A stretch of 64,000 bases of DNA from Kriegella aquimaris (GTDB lineage Bacteria; Bacteroidota; Bacteroidia; Flavobacteriales; Flavobacteriaceae), in NCBI RefSeq assembly GCF_900103215.1, contig NZ_FNGV01000019.1:1-64000 (forward strand). Reading direction: 5' to 3'. Every line of letters begins with the position of its first letter. The stretch's first letter is position 1. Of the stretch, positions 63,042-64,000 are shown one piece after another. Position numbers and translations under genes: made by a program. The notes under the pieces were generated by a model, which was not told the origin of the DNA, searched no databases, and was given only the letters and a program-made list of their open reading frames with translations.

Positions 63042-64000
63042 ATGAGTTTTAATCAGAGAATTTCAATTGTCAATGTTTATGGGTTTCTTAAAGTGTGGAC
63101 GAGCTGTTTGGGAAGAGGAAAATCAAGGTTTCTAAATCTTAGCAATATTCGGGCGAACAACGTAAATCCACTAGTATTTGCTGTTTTTGTAATGTTCTTT
63201 CTGGCAAATCATTCTTTTGGGCAATCTCAGGTACGCATCGCCTGTGTGGGTAACAGTATAACCTATGGCGCCAGAATTGAAAATCGGGAGGTGAACAGCT
63301 ATCCGGCGCAACTGGGGTCAATACTGGGCGATGGTTACGATGTTCAAAATTTTGGGGTCAGCGGTACTACCATGCTACGCAAGGGCAATCTGCCCTACTG
63401 GAAAACGGAAGCCTATCAAAAGGCGCTAGATTCCCGGCCCGATTGGGTATTTATCAAGTTGGGTACCAACGATACCAAACCTGTCAACAGGGTCTTTTTG
63501 GACGAATATGTGCAAGATTACAAGGACTTGATCGCATCCTTTAAAAACTTACCGAGCAAACCGCGGGTCGTGCTACTACTGCCTGTTCCTGTATTTTCTA
63601 ATGACACTACGGGTATTACGGCGCAGATAGTACGTGAAAAGCTACTACCTATGGTGAGGGAGGTGGCCTATGAAACAAACAGCGAAATATTAAACCTATA
63701 TAATCTATTGATCGAATCTCCAGAGCTGTTCCCCGACAAGGTTCATCCCTCTGCGGCAGGTGCAACGGTTATTGCTAGAAGGGTAAGTGAACTGGTCAAA
63801 ATGAAATTCGTTGAACCAGTGGATTTTTCCAACTATTTACCAAAGGATGCGGCCGGTTTCAATTTTCACGGTTTTCAGGGACATGATTTTATGTTTAGGG
63901 GTCATAATGCCAAAATTGTCGTGCCCAAAAATGTAGCGGTCGGTAAACCCTGGATTTGGCGTTCCCGTTACTGGGGACATGAGCCGCAGGTCGAAATAGC
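63042..64000 (+). CDS. SGNH esterase with a second C-terminal domain, truncated by window
   Basis: The frame is open from ATG 63042 to the end of the window (319 codons seen). A hydrophobic segment at residues 43-60 ending NHSFGQ looks like the real signal peptide, so translation may begin further in than the first ATG. SGNH blocks are VRIACVGNSITYGARIE (Ser about 72), NFGVSGTTMLRKG (Gly), WVFIKLGTNDTK (Asn about 142) and FPDKVHPSAAG (Asp/His about 231-234). After about residue 265 a new domain begins (FNFHGFQGHDFMFRG ... GKPWIWRSRYWGHEPQVEIA), which resembles the start of an alpha/beta hydrolase found fused to sialate-O-acetylesterase-like proteins. It would be a two-module deacylase. Confidence 0.88.
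   Translation, partial: MSFNQRISIVNVYGFLKVWTSCLGRGKSRFLNLSNIRANNVNPLVFAVFVMFFLANHSFGQSQVRIACVGNSITYGARIENREVNSYPAQLGSILGDGYDVQNFGVSGTTMLRKGNLPYWKTEAYQKALDSRPDWVFIKLGTNDTKPVNRVFLDEYVQDYKDLIASFKNLPSKPRVVLLLPVPVFSNDTTGITAQIVREKLLPMVREVAYETNSEILNLYNLLIESPELFPDKVHPSAAGATVIARRVSELVKMKFVEPVDFSNYLPKDAAGFNFHGFQGHDFMFRGHNAKIVVPKNVAVGKPWIWRSRYWGHEPQVEI

Overview
The window is AT-rich DNA from a member of the Bacteroidota, most likely a marine flavobacterium (Zobellia/Maribacter-like; the genus cannot be fixed from the sequence). The evidence is three SusC/SusD pairs, a hybrid two-component regulator, ECF sigma/FecR pairs, sulfatases, and Bacteroidota-type tyrosine recombinases.

Layout. (1) 1-5.2 kb: the end of an M20 peptidase gene, two truncated transposase tails facing each other, a small cassette-like stretch (membrane protein plus Xre regulator, and one hypothetical gene) bounded by attC-like inverted repeats, a decayed recombinase tail, and an intact tyrosine recombinase. 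(2) 5.34-34.4 kb, island A: it begins with the 3' part of a tRNA-Asp(GTC) gene and an intact integrase, and ends at a second copy of the same tRNA 3' end. Its cargo is a polysaccharide utilization locus (PUL): nucleoside-hydrolase-like protein, S1 sulfatase, GMC oxidoreductase with its small subunit, broken rhamnose mutarotase, GH78 alpha-L-rhamnosidase, SusD, SusC, hybrid two-component regulator, a second sulfatase broken by a G7 frameshift, a candidate polysaccharide lyase and a GH105 hydrolase. A Fic protein and a coiled-coil pentapeptide-repeat membrane protein follow. The enzyme set fits a sulfated polymer rich in rhamnose and uronic acid, such as ulvan (inference). (3) 34.4-42.3 kb, island B: a related element with the same end sequences but an integrase reduced to a short fragment. 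It carries a DUF4062-NACHT-transmembrane protein, a 1123-residue protein of unknown family just downstream, and a decayed AbiEii-type toxin gene. It ends at a third tRNA-Asp 3' end, followed by an encoded CCA and a terminator, probably the original chromosomal junction. (4) 42.5-64 kb: two PULs back to back. The left one runs leftward (FecR, SusC, SusD, SGNH esterase, beta-helix glycosidase or lyase). The right one runs rightward (FecR, SusC, SusD, GH29 fucosidase, three SGNH esterases, the last cut by the window edge). Their two ECF sigma genes converge in the middle, each divergent from its own FecR gene.

The best candidate for an undescribed system is the pair at 34711-40758: a membrane-bound NACHT NTPase with an N-terminal DUF4062 domain and a large companion protein, on an integrative element next to remains of another defence-type gene.
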